Shown piece after piece: positions 24,020 to 36,264 of a stretch of 64,000 nucleotides of DNA. The stretch lies in NCBI RefSeq assembly GCF_018991925.1, contig NW_024720711.1, positions 2,527,971 to 2,591,970 on the forward strand, read 5' to 3'. The notes under the pieces are model-generated. The model saw only the letters and a program-made list of their open reading frames with translations. It was not told where the DNA came from and ran no database searches. The translations under genes were made by a program, and so were the position numbers. Position 1 is the stretch's first letter. Each line of letters begins with the position of its first letter. This DNA is from Homarus americanus. Its lineage: Eukaryota; Arthropoda; Malacostraca; Decapoda; Nephropidae.

Positions 24020-24999
24020 CTGAGGGAGGGGGAGGAGGAGGGAAGAGGGCAAAAAAGAGAATGTATAAGGATAGAGAAAAGGAGGATGAGAAGGGGAGAG
24101 GAGGTAAGAGAGCAGAGAAGGAGAGAGGGTAGTAGGGAGGAAGGAAGAGGGGGTAAAGGGATAGAGAAGAGGGGGAGGATAACGGGAGAGGAGATGAGAG
24201 GGCAGAAAAGGGGAGGGGTAGAAGGAGGAAGGAAGAGGGGGTAGAAGTGAGGAGGTATAAGGGAGGAAGTGGGAGAGAAAGAAGGACAGAAAAAAAAGCA
24301 AGAGAAGGTAGAAAGGGATAATAAAAAAGAAAGTAACGCGTAGAGAGAGAGGAGAAAGAGAAAGGCCGATAGTTAGAGGAAGAAGAGAGAGAAGGAATAA
24401 TGAGAGAGAAGGGGAGAAAGAGACAAAGGAGATACAGGGAGACACAGATAGAGAGACACAGAAAGAACAACAGGTTGACTGTTAGGTATATAATGTGTCA
24501 GAAAACGAAGACAGGACAGAGGGGATACTTGTCTATTTTTTGTTCACAAGTTGACAACATTTTAAGAAGTTGTAATTGTGTTAGGCGCTGGGTGAGGCGT
24601 CTTCTTGCCTCCTGCACTTTACCAACCCGCTCAGAATTCTCAAATTTTCGTCTAAGCGAGAGAGAGAGTATGTGAGAGAAAGAGAGAGAGTTTGTGAGAG
24701 AAAGAGAGAGAGAGATTGTGAGAGAGAGAGTGTGTGTGTGTGAGAGAGAGACTAAGAGAAAGTGATTGAGAAACCAAGAAATTGAGAAATAGGTAATGAG
24801 AGAGAGTAAAAGTATGAGTGAGAGTGAGAGAAAAGGAGACTAAGGGAGAGAACAGGAGAGAAAGTGAGAGAAAAGGAGAGTAAGTGAGAGAACAGAAGAG
24901 AAAGGGAGAGAAAAGGAGACTAAGGGAGAGAACAGGAGAGAAAGTGAGAGAAACGGAGACTAAGTGAGAGAAAAGGAGAGAAAGTGAGAGAAAAAGAAC

Positions 25000-25034
<35 letters not shown>
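24020..25034. repeat. Polypurine tracts, ending in a GA minisatellite
   Basis: 24020-24465 and 24655-25034 are almost purely purine; the second has units like GGAGAGAAAGTGAGAGAAAA of about 20-38 bp. About 190 bases of unique DNA separate them. Frames on both strands are artefacts. Confidence 0.88.
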
Positions 25035-25036
<2 letters not shown>

Positions 25037-25350
25037 ACTAGAGATGATATAATAAGTCGTATAGGAGCCATAATTTAGGGGTGAATATTGTTGATAATTT
25101 TGGATATAGTTTCTTCAGCCTCGATATGTTTACATTATCAACTTTACACTAAGATTCATATTAATCTGTCAAGCTTTTATCATGTTATCTGGACCTACAG
25201 TACACGCAGACGGACGGACATACGGATGAACAGACGGATAGCATGTACACCCCCCTCACTCACTAAATTTTGTCCTCATTCCTCTCTATTCTTCCTCAAT
25301 TACTTCAATATAACTCTGCCCCCCAAAAAAACAACCTTCCTGTTCAACAT

Positions 25351-25352
<2 letters not shown>

Positions 25353-25410
<58 letters not shown>

Positions 25411-25607
25411 GAACCCAAGCCTCTTCTCTGGCTGGTAGTAACGATGATGTCGAGTGTTTGTCTCTCTCTCTCTCTCTCTCTCTCATCTTCTTCCTACCCT
25501 CCTTCTTCCTCACTCCTTCCTCTCCGTGACGTCACAAGAGGATAGGCAGAGGGATAGGATGTGTACAAAGGATAGAAGTCGTGACTCGGGCTTGGGATGA
25601 CGTAAAG

Positions 25608-25651
<44 letters not shown>
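25353..25651. repeat. (GT)n, (CT)n and (CA)n microsatellites
   Basis: (GT)n 25353-25407, (CT)n about 25461-25484, (CA)n 25613-25651. A TGACGTCA palindrome lies between them at 25527-25534. Confidence 0.95.
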
Positions 25652-25656
<5 letters not shown>

Positions 25657-25685
25657 AATAGAAAAGTTGGCACACCCGACCCATA

Positions 25686-25785
25686 CCAGCTGTTGTTTGT
25701 TACCAGCTGTTGTTTGTTACCAGCTGTTGTTTACGTTACCAGTTGTTGTTATTGTCACCAGCTGTTGTTATTGTTTGTTTCAATT
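25686..25785. repeat. Tandem ACCAGCTGTTGTTTGTT repeat
   Basis: Five units of about 18-22 bp, four with the E-box CAGCTG. Confidence 0.85.
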
Positions 25786-26364
25786 ATTCAAAACAATCAT
25801 ATTTTATAATATTTTTATCTAACTTCCTGACGTACTAAATTTTCTTCTGATTTATGGGATTATTTTTTCGATTGTATATTCTGTGTCGTAGAAACTTTCT
25901 AATCTACACGTATGTAATTTTTATTTCGTAATACAGTAAAAATAAATCCAGTATGATTTATTTTATTCTTCTCTATGCGAAAGAAAATTTAATTTGACGA
26001 AAACAAAATTTGTGTAATATATTAAATACATCCGGTATTTTGTTATTTTGTAAGTGAATGAAAATTTAATATAGTTAAAATAAACCTTTTGTTGTTATTT
26101 TTTATGTGAAGGAAAATTTGGCTCAGTTTTAGGGTGAGTGGTGTAATGTTGGCGCACTGTCGATTCAATGTTTCCAGGTAAGGGTGAGAGGGTGAGTTGC
26201 TCGCCTCACTTACTGTACATTTGGCTCCAGTGCCTGATAGTTATACGAGTTTTAATATACAGTACAGGATCCCAGGTGTTATTACCTTCTCTCGTGTCTA
26301 AGAAAAATAAAGTATATTGCGACATTCGTGGAATTATTGTTGCTGCTGTGTCGTACTGGCGTTA
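25786..26364. other. AT-rich unique DNA
   Basis: No gene or element recognised; several GAAAATTTAAT-like words repeat loosely. Confidence 0.4.
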
Positions 26365-27090
26365 TGAAACCACACGTCAGTGAAGTTGTCAAATCCTCCA
26401 GTTTCCGTCTCCACCTCCTCCGCCGACTCAAGTCCCTCGGAGTTCCTGCACACGAGCTCCTCAGTGTTTACATAACATTCATACTTCCCAAGCTCACCTA
26501 TGCCTCCCCCACCTGGTCTTCCTCCCTAAATGCCACACAACGTAAACACCTAGAAAAAGTGCAAAAGAGGGCATGCAAGATTATTCTCCCCTTCCTACTC
26601 CACATATCAAGAAGCGCTCAACACACTGACCCTTTCGACTCTCACTGACCATCACCACGACCTCATCTGCAAATTTGGTAAGAAGCTTTCACCATCCTCG
26701 ACACCGGCTCCTACTACCACCTGAGATCCCTAGTCCGAGAATTGCTGTTCGACACCACAACCGCATCCAGCCCATACGTGCACGAACTGATCGCTATAAG
26801 AACAGCCCAGTCCCAACCATTGTAAAAATTATCAATAACTTGTAATAAACCAGTGTATTCACTCCCAGTAAACACTACTCCTTGCACTGTCACTATGTTG
26901 AAATGAACTGTAGTTTGAGCTTTTCCCCATCTAGTTATTATATATCTTATTTGTGTCACTTATGTTACTTGTATATTATCTGTAATTCGAAACCCATTCC
27001 CCAAATATGTAACTGTATATTTTCAGCCTTCTGGCTGCCAAGCTCTTTCAATAAACCGTTAATTATTATTATTATTATTATTATTATTAA
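26365..27090 (+). pseudogene. LINE family D: C-terminal part, 3' UTR and (ATT)n tail
   Basis: The coding part has RLHLLRRLKSLGVPAHELLS, ILPKLTYASPTWSSSL and EKVQKRACKIIL, the region just after the reverse transcriptase of a jockey/CR1-type LINE. A stop/frameshift at about 26646 breaks it; LRSLVRELLFDTTTAS and RTAQSQP follow in another frame. The 3' UTR ends in AATAAACCGTTA and an (ATT)n run at 27063-27089, the likely tail. The catalytic part is missing (5' truncation). Confidence 0.75.
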
Positions 27091-27610
<520 letters not shown>

Positions 27611-27889
27611 TGTGTTCACAAGTTCATCGCTTCATGTACGCCTGGCTCTCATTCCATGTATGGTTTATGACGATTATTTTTTCGTGTACGAGATTTGTAT
27701 TTTTTTCTCTGGTGTATATGTGAGTGTGTTGCTTCTGCGGGTGAGTAGTGCGTCACTCTTGTCTCTGTGTCTAGCAAGGGGGGGGGGGCACGACATATGA
27801 GTGACCACTGAAGGTGGACAAGGCCAAGGTATAATACCTTGGACAAGGCATCAAGCTCTCATGAGTAGTAGACCAAAAAATTTGCGAGC

Positions 27890-28175
27890 TATGTTAAATT
27901 AGGTTAAGCTAGGTTACTTTACGTTACGCTACGTTACGTTATTATAAATTAAATTTGGGATACGTTAAGGTAGGTTAATTCAAGTCAGGTTTCGTCTCCT
28001 AACTCCTGAGTGGCACCAAGTAAACGAACATAAGGTACTTCTTGATAAAGGCAAAGTTTGGGAATTGACAACAGTAATGGACTTAAAATTAACCCTTGAC
28101 AAGACCATCAAGAACACAGGTGGGATCCTACACACGCTACTGGCTTCCTTCCATCGCCATGGCCATTTTTTAAAC
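27890..28175 (+). mobile_element. LINE family C 3' fragment preceded by TTAGG-like bases
   Basis: 27890-27990 is degenerate GTTAGGTTA/ACGTTACGTTA. From about 28028 the sequence ending TGGGATCCTACACACGCTAC matches the 3' end of the copy at 20380-20860. Confidence 0.55.
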
Positions 28176-28614
28176 GTTATTCCTGTGTTTTAGCTTAAGT
28201 TAACCTGTTGAGTTCTTTGTTAAACCTTCACTTATGGAGGAATATTGATCTTATCCAATATAACTATGACGTCATGTTTAGACTCGATTTCTGTGCCTTT
28301 GTTTAAGTGAACCAGCAACCTACTTGATCACATCTTCACTTACGAGGAATATTCATGGTAAGGAATCTTCATTAGCGAGGACTAGACTTGTTGATTGGCT
28401 GGAGTGTGTGGGCGTGTAGTGTGTGTGAGGGAGGCGGTGTTGGTCGCTGATGGATGTGACGTGAAGTGTGCCACGCAGGAATGAGAGAGTTACCCCGCCG
28501 TCATAAGCTTGGTGCTCTATGGTGACGATACGCAGTGCTTCAGTCTCTACTGCCTTTATATCACAATGGCTAATAAACACAGTTACTAAGATATACTGAG
28601 TTGCTGTTCGTCAG

Positions 28615-28820
28615 TAGAATATACTGTATATGCTAGCAAGGTATTGGATAAACCAATGATGAAACTTTCTAGAATATAGTGAGTTACTATTGGTTACCTA
28701 ACACGCAAGAGGTTAGTTAACGTGAATATAAACAGAATTCAGCACAGTAGTTAGGGTAGTGTTGATTATTATAGTATATTAACTAGCGAGATGCTGGATA
28801 AACCAATAGTAAAAGGATGC
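28615..28820. repeat. Degenerate ~153-bp direct duplication
   Basis: CTAGCAAGGTATTGGATAAA (28632) and CTAGCGAGATGCTGGATAAA (28783), both followed by CCAAT, with similar flanks. Old duplication. Confidence 0.45.
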
Positions 28821-28827
28821 CGGCATA

Positions 28828-28985
28828 ACCTGAATTACTATTGAGTAGTGCTCTTTGAGATGCTTATACACCTTAGCTAGGTCGCCCCTTGCCCGTCTGC
28901 AGTATAAACTAGGCAAGTTCAGGCGCTCTAATCTCTCTGGGTAGCCGTGGTGCCGAAGTGCCGTCACCAGTCTGGTGACATTTTC
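28828..28985 (-). mobile_element. LINE family A fragment (mid C-terminal part)
   Basis: The minus strand encodes YPERLERLNLPSLYCRRARG and DLAKVYKHLKEHYS, exactly the family A segment. Both ends are truncated; a CT-rich tract follows at 28987-29100. Confidence 0.85.
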
Positions 28986-29310
28986 AATCCACCCGACTCT
29001 CTCCGTCAAATTCTCCCTCTCTCCCTCCTCACCAAACAGTCTCCTCTCTCCCTCATTCCTTCCTCCACCACCACACAGCCTTCTCTCCCTCGCTCCTCGT
29101 CCCGACTCTCCGTGATACCTGATCATTATAAAGGGGTTAAGAAAATTGTGTTTACGATGTGACAGAGAAAGCGACGCCCCGACCATTACCTGCCCCTTCT
29201 CCACCCTCCTCCATCTGTCCTTCCCATGCTTAACGAGACTCTTGTTGTTAGTTTGTATTGTTATCGGAAACTTTTATCAAGTAGTGAGAGACACCAGGCC
29301 CTGTGGAGAG

Positions 29311-29371
<61 letters not shown>
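29311..29371. repeat. (ATA)n microsatellite
   Basis: About 20 perfect trinucleotides. Confidence 0.97.
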
Positions 29372-29372
<1 letters not shown>

Positions 29373-29520
29373 TTCCTTTTACTTACAACAACAAAAACAA
29401 TAAGACAAATGTGATCCCTCATTATTTATTTTCTTAAGTTCATTTACCAACTTTCACATTTTTTTTATCCAATTTTCCTCATAAGTTAAAGAGTGAGAAT
29501 GTATTTAGTGGATGACCTTA

Positions 29521-29625
29521 AGCTACAACACTGAAGATGGGTCCTCCTGAATCCCTTATATCACTCTCTGAAGCTACAACACTGAAGATGGGTCCTCCTG
29601 AATCCCTTATATCACTCTCTGAAGC
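29521..29625. repeat. Exact tandem duplication of ~49 bp
   Basis: CTACAACACTGAAGATGGGT through ATCACTCTCTGAAG occurs twice in a row without change, pointing to a recent duplication. Confidence 0.9.
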
Positions 29626-29631
29626 ATTAAC

Positions 29632-29960
29632 TCTTACTTCGTTTGTGTCGTTTTTAACTTTATTGTTTATCTTTAATTACTTATTGTTTGGCGTTATTAT
29701 AGCGATCGTAAGACCACCAAACAATAACTAACAAAAGACGTGTACAATATAGCTTTAGTTATTCTCCTCCCAGCTTGTTTAAAAGCTTTGTAAACACCAA
29801 AACACCAACAGGACTTTGAGCCATTTCAAGAACAAAGCTTCGGATAAAGAGTCGGGCTATGAGTCACGTTCAGTGTGTAGGAGTCAACCTCTTGGTCACG
29901 TTCCTCTGTCTCATCAATAATTCTTAGTTGTTAATGTGTGCGAAGCTTAAATACTACCAA
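29632..29960. other. Unique DNA, no gene recognised
   Basis: No motif or repeat identified before the large minisatellite. Confidence 0.4.
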
Positions 29961-29964
29961 ACCA

Positions 29965-31692
29965 TCCCTGGCCCTCCTACCATCCATCCCCTGGCCCTCC
30001 TACCATCCATCCCCTGGCCCTCCTACAAATCCATCCCCTGGCCCTCCTATCATCCATCCCCTGGCCCTCCTACCATCCATCCCTGGCCTCCTACCATCCA
30101 TCCCCTGGCCCTCTACCATCCATCTCCTGGCCCTCCTACCAACCATCCCTTGGCCAGCTCACCATCCCCTGGCCCTCCACCAGCCATCCCTGGCCCTCCC
30201 TACCCAACCATTCCCTGGCCTCCTCCATCCATTCCTGGCCTTCCTACCAACCATCCCTGGCCCTCCTACCAACCATCCCTCCTCCCCATCCATTCCTACC
30301 ATCCATCCATTTCCTGGCCTCCCACCAACCATCCCCCGCCCTCTACCATCCATCCTGGCCTCCCATCCATCCCTGGCCCTCCTACCATCCCATCCACATC
30401 CCCCTGGCCCTCCTACCATCCATCCCCCTCACCATCCATCCCTGGCCCTCCTACCATCCATCCCCTGGCCCTCCTACCATCCATCCCTGCCCTCCTACCA
30501 TCCATCCCCTGGCCTCCTACCATCCCCTGGCCCTCCTACCAACCATCCCCTGGCCCTCCATCCATCCCCCTATCCTACCATCCATCCCCTGGCCCTCCTA
30601 CCATCCATCCCTGGCCCTCCTACCATCCATCCCCTGGGCCCTCCCACCATCATCCCCTGGCCCTCCCACCATCCATCCCCGGCCCCTCCTACCAGCCATC
30701 CCTGGCCTCCTACCAACCATCCCTGGCCCTCCTACCATCCATCCCTGGCCCTCCTATCAACCATCCCTGGCCCTCCTCCACCATCCATCCCTGGCCTCCT
30801 ATCAACCATCCCCTGGCCCTCCTACCATCCATCCCCTGGCCCTCCCTCCCTGGCCTCCTACCATCCATCCCTGGCCCTCCTACCAACCATCCCCTGGCCC
30901 TCCTACTCATCCATCCTACCCCATCCTGGCCCTCCTACCATCCCCCTGGCCCTCCTCACCACCATCCATCCCCTGGCCTCCCATCCCCTGCCTCCTATCC
31001 ATCCCTGGCCTCCCACCATCCATCCCTGGCCCTCCTATCAACCATCCCCATCCTACCATCCATCCCCCTCCCCCACCATCCATCCCCTCCCCCTACCATC
31101 CATCCCCTGGCCCTCTACCATCCATCCCCTGGCCTCTACCATCCATCCCTGGCCCTCCCATCCATCCTACCATCCATCTGGCCCTCCTGCAACCATCCCC
31201 TGCCCTCCTACCATCCATCCCTGGCCCCCTATCAACCATCCCTGGCCCTCCTACCATCCATCCCTGGCCCTCCTACCATCCATCCCCTGGCCCTCCTACC
31301 CATCCCTACCATCCATCCCCTGGCCCTCCTATCAACCATCCCCTGGCCCTCTACCATCCATCCCCTGGCCCTCCCACCATCCCATCCCCTGGCCCTCCCT
31401 ACCATCCATCCCTGGCCCTCCCATCAACCATCCCCTGGCCCTCCTACCATCCATCCCTGGCCCTCCTACCAACCATCCTGGCCCTCCTACCATCCATCCC
31501 CTGGCCCCTCCTACCCCATCCCCGCCCTCCACCACCATCCATCCCCTGGCCCCCCCCCACCATCCATCCCCTGGCCCTCCTACCATCCATCCCCTGGCCC
31601 TCCTACCATCCATCCCCTGGCCCTCCTACCAACCATCCCCTGGCCCTCCTACCAACCATCCCCTGGCCCTCCTACCATCCATCCCCTGGCCC
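29965..31692. repeat. 1.7-kb minisatellite, ~24-bp unit
   Basis: About 75 units based on CCATCCATCCCCTGGCCCTC followed by CTAC, with many one-base indels and unit losses. Because 24 is a multiple of three, frames of 606 and 585 codons exist on this strand; they consist only of H, P, S, A, L, I, T, W and are not genes. Confidence 0.97.
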
Positions 31693-31699
31693 TAGTGTC

Positions 31700-32690
31700 G
31701 ACCCCTCACGGCGGTTCACTGTTGGTTGAAGATGCATTAATTGGCTGATAACTTGTATATTTTTAGTTCAGTAGAAATGTTAACATAGAGTAAACTGAAT
31801 TAAACATTTAATAGTTTTCAAAAATATTCATCTCTGGCTCAAGATCACCAAACTATGGCTCTTTATATGTAGCCAGAATCCAGATTAGAAATATATTTAC
31901 AAGAATATTTCAACATTAATATATCTTGTAATAGGCCCCTGTCTCATCAACAGAACGTATTATATAAATGGGTCAATACATCTGATATTATATTCAGATT
32001 CACCACCCTGTAACTTTCCACTGTCTATGAGTAAGACATGAGATGGACACGTGAGCGGGCAACTCACCCAAGCGGGCGAGACCCATAGCTCAGCATTTCT
32101 GTAAACCTGCACTGCGATGCCCTTAAGCTTGAGTAGCTCACCTTAACTCATATCGTAAGGACGTGACCTAACGTTTATAAGACATAAACGCCGTACCTTT
32201 CTCATTCACTCCTATACAGTGAGACTTACGGTCGATCTACACTCAGGAATTATATATACAACCTTTTATAATAAAACAAAGGAACTACCGTTTGGGTTTC
32301 GTTACTTAAAACCCAAATATAAATATGTGTGAACGGACTGGTTAATTGGACAAGCAGCCGATTCAATCTGACAGTATATAGATAAGGTTTCCAAACATTC
32401 GTACTTTTTATTGTTCGCGTAACTGGAAAACTTCCTGCCAGGCTTACATGAAGTCGTGGATATAACAACTGGATTAAAATTACAATTGGCTTGGCTCGGT
32501 TTCCCTCTATATAAGGTATTTTTAACAGTCTCTCTTTAACACCCGCCAAATAACTCAATAGGCGGCTGATATACTAACTATTGTTGTTTTATCTAATTCT
32601 TTCGGGATTAATTGCAGGTAACATCACCAGGTAAACGCTCGAGTACAGACAGCCCCTGACAGGAGGAAAACCCATGTTGACCAACTCCTG
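31700..32690. other. Unique AT-rich DNA, no gene recognised
   Basis: A 102-codon minus frame at 32250-32558 has no recognised domain. Confidence 0.4.
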
Positions 32691-32905
32691 ACGTGGCCGT
32701 GATTGCCTCTTCACCAACATGACTTGCGGTGATTGGCTGTTGAACGCATACGAGGTTAGCTGATTGTCCTTTCACCCACACGACTTACGTTCATTGGTTC
32801 ATGGCCTAAAGTCAAAATCCGCTGATTGGTCCATTTATTCATATGACTAGCGTTGATTGGTTGGTAAACGTCGTGAGGTTAGCGATTGGCTACTGTCCCA
32901 GCGTA
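32690..32905. repeat. Degenerate repeat with six GATTGG (inverted CCAAT) words
   Basis: Loose units of about 30 and 60 bases, each with GATTGGCT or ATTGGTT (near 32731, 32762, 32793, 32823, 32855, 32884) and words such as CATGACTTGCG. Could be CCAAT-box rich regulatory DNA or an old satellite. Confidence 0.5.
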
Positions 32906-33013
32906 AGAACACTGGCCTAGGTGTTGTCACTGTATAACTGCCTCTGTCTTATATGAGAGAATAGTTAGTTTTATTCAAGACTACTGTTACTCATAGACTA
33001 TTAATCCCAGAGT

Positions 33014-33590
33014 ATTTATATATAGCCCACCAGCAGCCTCATATAGTCCCCCAGCAGCCTTATATAGTCCCTCAGCAGCCTCCTGCAGTCCCCAGCAGCC
33101 TCATATAGTCCCCCAGCATCCTCCTGTAGTCCCCAGCATCCTCGTGTAGTCCCCAGCATCCTCATATAGTTCCCCAGCAGCCTCCTGTAGTCCCCAGCAT
33201 CCTCGTGTAGTCCCCAGCAGCCTCATATAGTCCCCAGCATCCTCTGTAGTCCCCAGCATCCTCTCCCCAGCAGCCTCCTGTAGTCCCCAGCATCCTCGTG
33301 TAGTCCCCAGCAGCCTCATATAGTCCCCCAGCATCCTCCTGTAGTCCCCAGCATCCTCGTAGTTCCCCAGCAGCCTCCCCGTCCCCAGCAGCCTCCTGTA
33401 GTCCCCAGCAGCCTCCTGCAGTCCCCAGCATCCTTATATAGTCCCCCAGCATCCTCCTGTAGTCCCCAGCATCCTCATATAGTCCCCAGCATCCTCATAT
33501 AGTTCCCCAGCAGCCTCATATAGTTCCCCAGCAGCCTCATATAGTCCCCCAGCAGCCTCATATAGTCCCCAGCATCCTCATATACTCCCT
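33014..33590. repeat. 20-bp minisatellite CCTCRTRTAGTCCCCAGCAK
   Basis: About 28 units alternate CCTCCTGTAGTCCCCAGCAT and CCTCATATAGTCCCCCAGCA. Minus-strand frames repeating the GCWG and MLGTT words are artefacts. Confidence 0.96.
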
Positions 33591-33599
33591 AGCTTTGTT

Positions 33600-34840
33600 C
33601 GGTGTTTTTCCTAGTAATATATAGAAGTTTAACTCCATGCGTTATATAGCAGTATTTCTATCTCCACCTTTTGTTTTTAGTGATCTGGTTTCTAGTAATA
33701 CTGTATGTAGACAACGCAGGTATACCGTTTAGCTGTGTACTGTATACCACGACCCGTTAAACAGCAAGATTCATCGGCTATCTCGCTCTTAAGTTTGTGT
33801 CTTAAGTCTTTAATGTTATAGCCCTTGGTGAAAAAACACTGGAGCAATTCTATTAACACAACTTGCGGCTGAGAACTTGAACCTACCTCAATATTGTGGG
33901 GGTATTAGTAGATATGTACGAATCACCCAGTTGATTCTTGCTTCCAAAGTTCTCATTAGCCAATATATAAATGCCTTGATTTAGTTTTCTCTACAAATTC
34001 ATACCACAACCTGCCAGAAAATCACTTGATAATAAGTTTAACACCCCCCCCCCCTCCACACTGTAGTCATGAGGGCTTCAGAAGTGTTCTATGCTATTAT
34101 GGCAGAAAAATTCATCGCAAATTGTATAATTATTAAAGGTAAAGTAATTCTACACTGAACAGTGGGTCATTAATGTTTATGTGATAGTTAGGAAGGCTTA
34201 ATTTATGCCTTACAGTGTAAAATTATTAATAGTGTAACTAGCTTTGGAAACTCATTTGTTTACGTCTGTCTGAGATTAAAAAACCTTGGTAACTCATTTG
34301 ACGGAGCGATATATAAGAGAGTGTTATCAGAGAATCTCGTAAGATGGATTAAATGTATGTGAGGTGTTGGGGTAAACCATAAGCTGTTAAAGTGAAGTTA
34401 TTATACATAGCGATCTAATGTGACGGACAGCCACGGACTCTGGGTGTTACGGTCAGTAAGTTAGCAACAATATACTTGAGCACATCAGTCAGTCACATGA
34501 CACAGACGCAACAAAAACTTCCCTGTTTATTAACCTCAGACAGAGTAACCAAGGTAACCCCCAGACATCCTTCAACTACTCGCAATATTTGGTACCAATT
34601 GAGTCTCCCCAACAATTGTGTGGGCATCTATAATTCTCCCTTAATACTAACTATATACAGACTTAAGGCTATATGCATGGACCCCAAAATAAAGTACAAA
34701 ACATTAAATAAGTTTCCCCTTCGAAATGTTGACCATTTTGTGACAGCATAGAAAACTTATATATATAATGAGTGACTACCTTGAAATGTTATTTTGGTCA
34801 TGCAGATGTAATATAATTGTATAAATAAGATTGTAGAGAT
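33600..34840. other. AT-rich unique DNA, no gene recognised
   Basis: A C-run at 34044-34053 and short frames only. The 91-codon frame at 34476-34751 lacks a recognised domain. Confidence 0.45.
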
Positions 34841-34889
34841 CAGTAACTAGGGTGGTTCATTTTGCGAATAATTAAATATCGGCATCTGG

Positions 34890-35475
34890 TATTTCTGAAG
34901 TCTGGCCGAATAGTCGACTCAGCCGCTCGTGATTTTATTTCACTTTTTACTTTTTTCCTCTTCGCCACTGATCGGCTCGTTAGCCGCTTGGGCGACCTGT
35001 CACGTCTCTGATTACTTTCCCTTTTCATTTATCCTCTTCACCAAAAGATCGGCTCGCTAGCCGCCCGGGCGATCGGTCCCGTCTCTGTCACGCACTGTTG
35101 GCAAATACTGGGCATGCACCGGCTCCTTAATGTACCTGAACCCGCTCCAGTGTTGGTCAAGTCTTGTCTTGAAAGAGCTCACACTCGGTGCCGTCACAAC
35201 ACTCTCTGGTAGATTGTTCCAAGAGTTTACAGCCCTCACTCCGAAAAAGTTTGCCCTCACAGTTTTCTGGACTTGCGGCTTCTTCAATGTTGAGCTGTGA
35301 CCCCTTGTGGGGCGAGCGTCCGCCAGCTCCAAGTAAGGACACTACTGAGTAGTGCCCCCTGAGATGCTTATACACCTTAGCTAGGTCCCCCCTTGCCCGT
35401 CTGTAGTATAAACTAGGCAAGTTCAGGCGCTCCAATCTCTCAGGGTAGCTGAGGTGCCGAAGTGCCCTCCTTTGA
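34890..35475 (-). pseudogene. LINE family A 3' portion
   Basis: The minus strand encodes ERLNLPSLYYRRARGDLAKV, then ADARPTRGHSS, NSWNNLPESVVTAP, DQHWSGFRYIKEP and DRPGG with one frameshift near 35335. It ends with the family 3' UTR, which contains two copies of the block CGAGCCGATC and then GAAGAGG. 5' truncation at about 35475, right after CCTTTGAACA. Confidence 0.88.
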
Positions 35476-35975
35476 ACAGTTTGACAGTTAAAGAAGATTA
35501 CCGTTGTCCATAATACAGTATACTGTATAACAGCGAAATGTTATTGATTATTTGTGTATCTGAAGCTTGCTTGTCGTTCTGTATTGTCCTGTTGCTTTTT
35601 ATTGTTCTGAGTATCTACAGTACAGTATCTATAATTGAGTTCAAATGCCAAGGTTTCCACACACGGAATCAACCACGTTGTGGTATCTGTCTGCCTGATC
35701 AAAAGGAATACATATTATTTTCAAGCACCAGTATTTTCATGACACTTAAAATATGGTTTCGCATGAAGTTGCGAAAGTGTTGTTGTCTGCCATCTATTTC
35801 TCACCAGTTGAACAGCGACGAGCGCATAACTTCCTGCTCACTCTTTTATTGATCTGCCTATATGAATCAAACATAACCTGAACACAAGTACAACCTGGCT
35901 ATTTAATTTTAATGTTAGGTTAGATATGCTTAGATTTTCGTTATCTGCTTTCACTTAAATGATGAAAATTATTTG

Positions 35976-36227
35976 TTTAACTGACATGGTCGTGGTATTC
36001 TCTTAACATGACTGTGTTTTGCTTGGCGCAAAGAGTTACTCTCATCCCCAGCTGGTGTGTGGTAGTCTCGTCCCCAGCCTGGGTCTGATCAGCTGATCGG
36101 AATTTTCCTCTAGTCTCCGTCAGTGAAGGGGAAGACTGAGGCCGTGGGTAGCGTGTTGTCTGGCTGTGTCTACTTAATTCCCGTAATATTTTGAAGGAAG
36201 TTGTGACCAACATCACTACCACACACC
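35976..36227 (+). promoter_or_regulatory. Candidate promoter and 5' UTR of PSPH
   Basis: Region of raised GC content just before the candidate first ATG. It contains a 12-bp palindrome GATCAGCTGATC at 36087-36098 with an E-box, another CAGCTG near 36048, and an initiator-like TCAGTG at 36119. No TATA box seen. Its role depends on exon 1 being correct. Confidence 0.3.
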
Positions 36228-36264
36228 ATGAACGGCCTAGAGAAGAATATTATCAACAGGAAAG
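36228..36264 (+). CDS. PSPH: Phosphoserine phosphatase, candidate exon 1
   Basis: ATG at 36228 (A at -3) opens twelve codons, MNGLEKNIINRK, plus one base, then a good donor AAAG|GTGAGA at 36265. The phase (one base left over) exactly fits the next PSPH exon, which begins with the last two bases of a codon; the junction codon would be GTG (Val). No other start is available: upstream of the 48568 acceptor the frame meets a stop before any ATG. Joined to the other five exons the protein is 242 residues, against about 225 for human PSPH, whose N-terminus is also short and poorly conserved. This would leave a 12.3-kb intron. The match is by phase and position only, so a different first exon is possible. 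Confidence 0.45.

Noticed and set aside
29928..31748. 606- and 585-codon plus-strand frames as a proline-rich protein
   Set aside because: They consist wholly of the 24-bp minisatellite, exist in more than one frame, and use only residues dictated by the unit.
33014..33590. Minus-strand frames rich in GCWG and MLGTT words as a gene
   Set aside because: Pure translation of the 20-bp minisatellite with frequent frame changes.
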